From assembly GCA_031177555.1 (NCBI GenBank), contig JAPSGM010000067.1:1-8547 (forward strand): a stretch of DNA of 8,547 nucleotides. The letters are read 5' to 3'. The position numbers were made by a program, and so were the translations under genes. The DNA is from Chloroflexota bacterium. GTDB lineage: Bacteria > Chloroflexota > Limnocylindria > QHBO01. A model generated the notes under the pieces. It did not search any database. It worked only from the letters and a program-made list of their open reading frames with translations, and was not told the origin of the DNA. The number at the start of each line of letters is the position of its first letter. Position 1 is the first letter of the stretch. This document shows, piece after piece, positions 7,793 to 8,547 of this stretch.

Positions 7793-7798
7793 TATACT
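7793..7798 (+). promoter_or_regulatory. -10 box TATACT, probable ATP synthase operon promoter
   Basis: TATACT, the best -10 match in the window, lies 31 nt before the first ATG of the atp genes. Transcription would start near 7805, giving a leader of about 25 nt. TTCGCC at 7769-7774, 18 nt upstream, is only a half match to TTGACA. It is the first promoter-like site after the peptidase stop and so probably drives the whole operon. No terminator with a T-run is seen between 7753 and 7792. Confidence 0.55.
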
Positions 7799-7829
7799 CG
7801 CGGCGTCCGACCGCTGTGAGTCGAACCGA

Positions 7830-8078
7830 ATGACGCAACTGACGCCTGCGGACCTCGTCAGGATCCTGGGCCATGTGACGCTCATCCTGGTGGTCCCCAT
7901 GGTGGGAGGCGTGGTGCTCGGCCTCGTGCTCGACGCGATGCTGGCAACCTCGCCCCTCCTCGCGTTCGGCGGACTGATGGTCGGAAGCCTGGCGGCAGCC
8001 TTCGGAGTCTGGCTCTACATCCGCGCCCACGGGGGTGCGCGCGACGCGGGGCCGGGCGAGCGAGCAGATGAGCGATGA
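7830..8078 (+). CDS. AtpZ/AtpI-like small membrane protein, first of a tandem pair
   Basis: This is an 82-residue protein with two predicted transmembrane helices, about 12-34 and 43-64. They are joined by a short loop, LDAMLATSPLL, that matches the AtpZ-type pattern (LD-x3-L-x-TSP-L), followed by a glycine-rich second helix and a charged tail ending in GERADER. Proteins of this kind head many ATP synthase operons and, with AtpI, have been linked to assembly of the c-ring or to Mg2+/Ca2+ supply. Its place just after the TATACT promoter and before a second AtpZ-like gene and atpB supports that role. The ATG at 7830 has only a weak upstream GTGAG. The stop overlaps the next gene by 11 nt. Sequence alone does not separate AtpZ from AtpI; family membership is moderately sure. 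Confidence 0.72.
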   Translation: MTQLTPADLVRILGHVTLILVVPMVGGVVLGLVLDAMLATSPLLAFGGLMVGSLAAAFGVWLYIRAHGGARDAGPGERADER

Positions 8079-8292
8079 CGGCGATCGTCGGGGCGCGAAC
8101 GCCCCGTGGGGTATCGCCTTCGACCTGGGGTTGCGGCTGGGGATCTCGGTGATCCTGGGACTGGGCGGTGGCCTGGTCGTGGACAACTGGCTCGGAACGC
8201 TCCCGCTCTTCACGCTGATCGGCGTGGTGCTGGGCATCGGGGCCGCCATGTACACGATCTGGGACGTGGCGCGGAGCGCAATGAGGAGATAG
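8068..8292 (+). CDS. atpZ: AtpZ-like F0F1 ATP synthase accessory membrane protein, second of the pair
   Basis: This is a 74-residue protein with a hydrophilic N-terminus (MSDDGDRRG) and two helices, about 16-38 and 46-65. The core LGLGGGLVVDNWLGTLPLFTL is the standard AtpZ signature (glycine-rich helix, D-x-W-LGT-x-P-LF, then IG-x3-GIG), and the ending YTIWDVARSAMRR is also typical. It is a clearer family member than the gene before it, and the two share the same layout, suggesting an old duplication. The frame is open from 8035, but the ATG at 8068, overlapping the upstream stop by 11 nt, gives the usual short family N-terminus. The last codons (ATG AGG AGA TAG) contain the AGGAG that serves as ribosome binding site for atpB, so translation of the two is probably coupled. 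The product should help assemble the membrane F0 sector. Confidence 0.82.
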   Translation: MSDDGDRRGANAPWGIAFDLGLRLGISVILGLGGGLVVDNWLGTLPLFTLIGVVLGIGAAMYTIWDVARSAMRR

Positions 8293-8293
8293 C

Positions 8294-8547
8294 TTGCCAG
8301 AGGAAGAGGGCGGCAGCCTGATCCACGTCAGCATCAAGGCCGAGCCGCTCTTCCACATCGGGCCGTTCGAGTTCACCAACAGCATGGTCGGCGCGCTGCT
8401 CGCCACGCTGGTGCTGCTCGGCGCCGCCTGGTACTTCACCCGCCGCTCCGGATCGCTGCCCGGGCGGATGCAGAGCCTGATCGAGCTGCCGATCGATTGG
8501 ATGGCGTCCATCCTCTCCACCTCCTCGACCCGCTGGCGCGGCTACGC
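8294..8547 (+). CDS. atpB: ATP synthase F0 subunit a, 3'-truncated
   Basis: AtpB is the membrane stator subunit that forms the two proton half-channels beside the c-ring. The start is a TTG at 8294, one base after the previous stop. AGGAG at 8284-8288 lies 5 nt upstream, and no better start exists nearby. The 84 codons present read MPEEEGGSL, then IHVSIKAEPLFHIGPFEFTN, the typical AtpB N-terminus, followed by a first membrane helix (SMVGALLATLVLLGAAWYF) and the positive cytoplasmic patch TRRSGSLPGR. IELPIDWMASI, the usual segment before the second helix, comes next. The proton-channel Arg and the rest of the protein lie beyond the window. The gene is recognised from the N-terminal pattern and from the two AtpZ-like genes before it. 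Confidence 0.9.
   Translation, partial: MPEEEGGSLIHVSIKAEPLFHIGPFEFTNSMVGALLATLVLLGAAWYFTRRSGSLPGRMQSLIELPIDWMASILSTSSTRWRGY

Overview
This is a high-GC (roughly 70% by eye) bacterial chromosomal window. It carries one set of genes on the + strand, tightly packed and with no mobile genes visible. The order prfA - prmC - tsaC - rpiB - (GNAT) - glyA - (S8 peptidase) - atpZ-like x2 - atpB is a variant of a conserved block known from Firmicutes, where prfA/prmC/ywlC/rpiB/glyA/upp lead into the atp operon. The high GC, this gene order, the style of the ATP synthase a-subunit start and the secreted protein with a 'VAWV...GPNRG' C-terminal domain suggest an uncultured Chloroflexota lineage (Limnocylindria/Ellin6529-like). 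This placement is inference. An actinobacterium is the main alternative.

Region 1 (1-2123) is a translation-quality module: the C-terminal half of release factor 1, its glutamine methyltransferase PrmC, and TsaC, which makes the precursor of t6A37 in tRNA. The genes are 4 nt apart or overlap by 4 nt and read as one operon. Region 2 (2124-3627) holds ribose-5-phosphate isomerase B and a tandem-GNAT protein. Each has a TAnAnT-type -10 box so close to the ATG that the mRNA should be leaderless or nearly so.

Region 3 (3628-3855) is the longest stretch that is plainly non-coding. It holds a striking nested inverted-repeat structure of about 140 nt, then a small hairpin and a -10 box ahead of glyA. 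Region 4 is glyA (serine hydroxymethyltransferase), followed by about 100 nt with two hairpins.

Region 5 (5239-7752) is a large secreted subtilisin-family protease. A jelly-roll-like domain of about 155 residues is inserted between its oxyanion Asn and its catalytic Ser, and two further beta domains follow at the C-terminus. It is an accessory gene sitting inside a housekeeping block. Region 6 (7753-8547) starts the ATP synthase operon: a TATACT promoter, two tandem small AtpZ/AtpI-like two-helix membrane proteins, then the first 84 codons of atpB, which runs off the window.

The most unexplained signals are the structured inverted-repeat element upstream of glyA, the leaderless-type promoters, the domain insertion in the protease and the tandem AtpZ-like pair. 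No complete new system (defence, CRISPR, mobile element) is visible.
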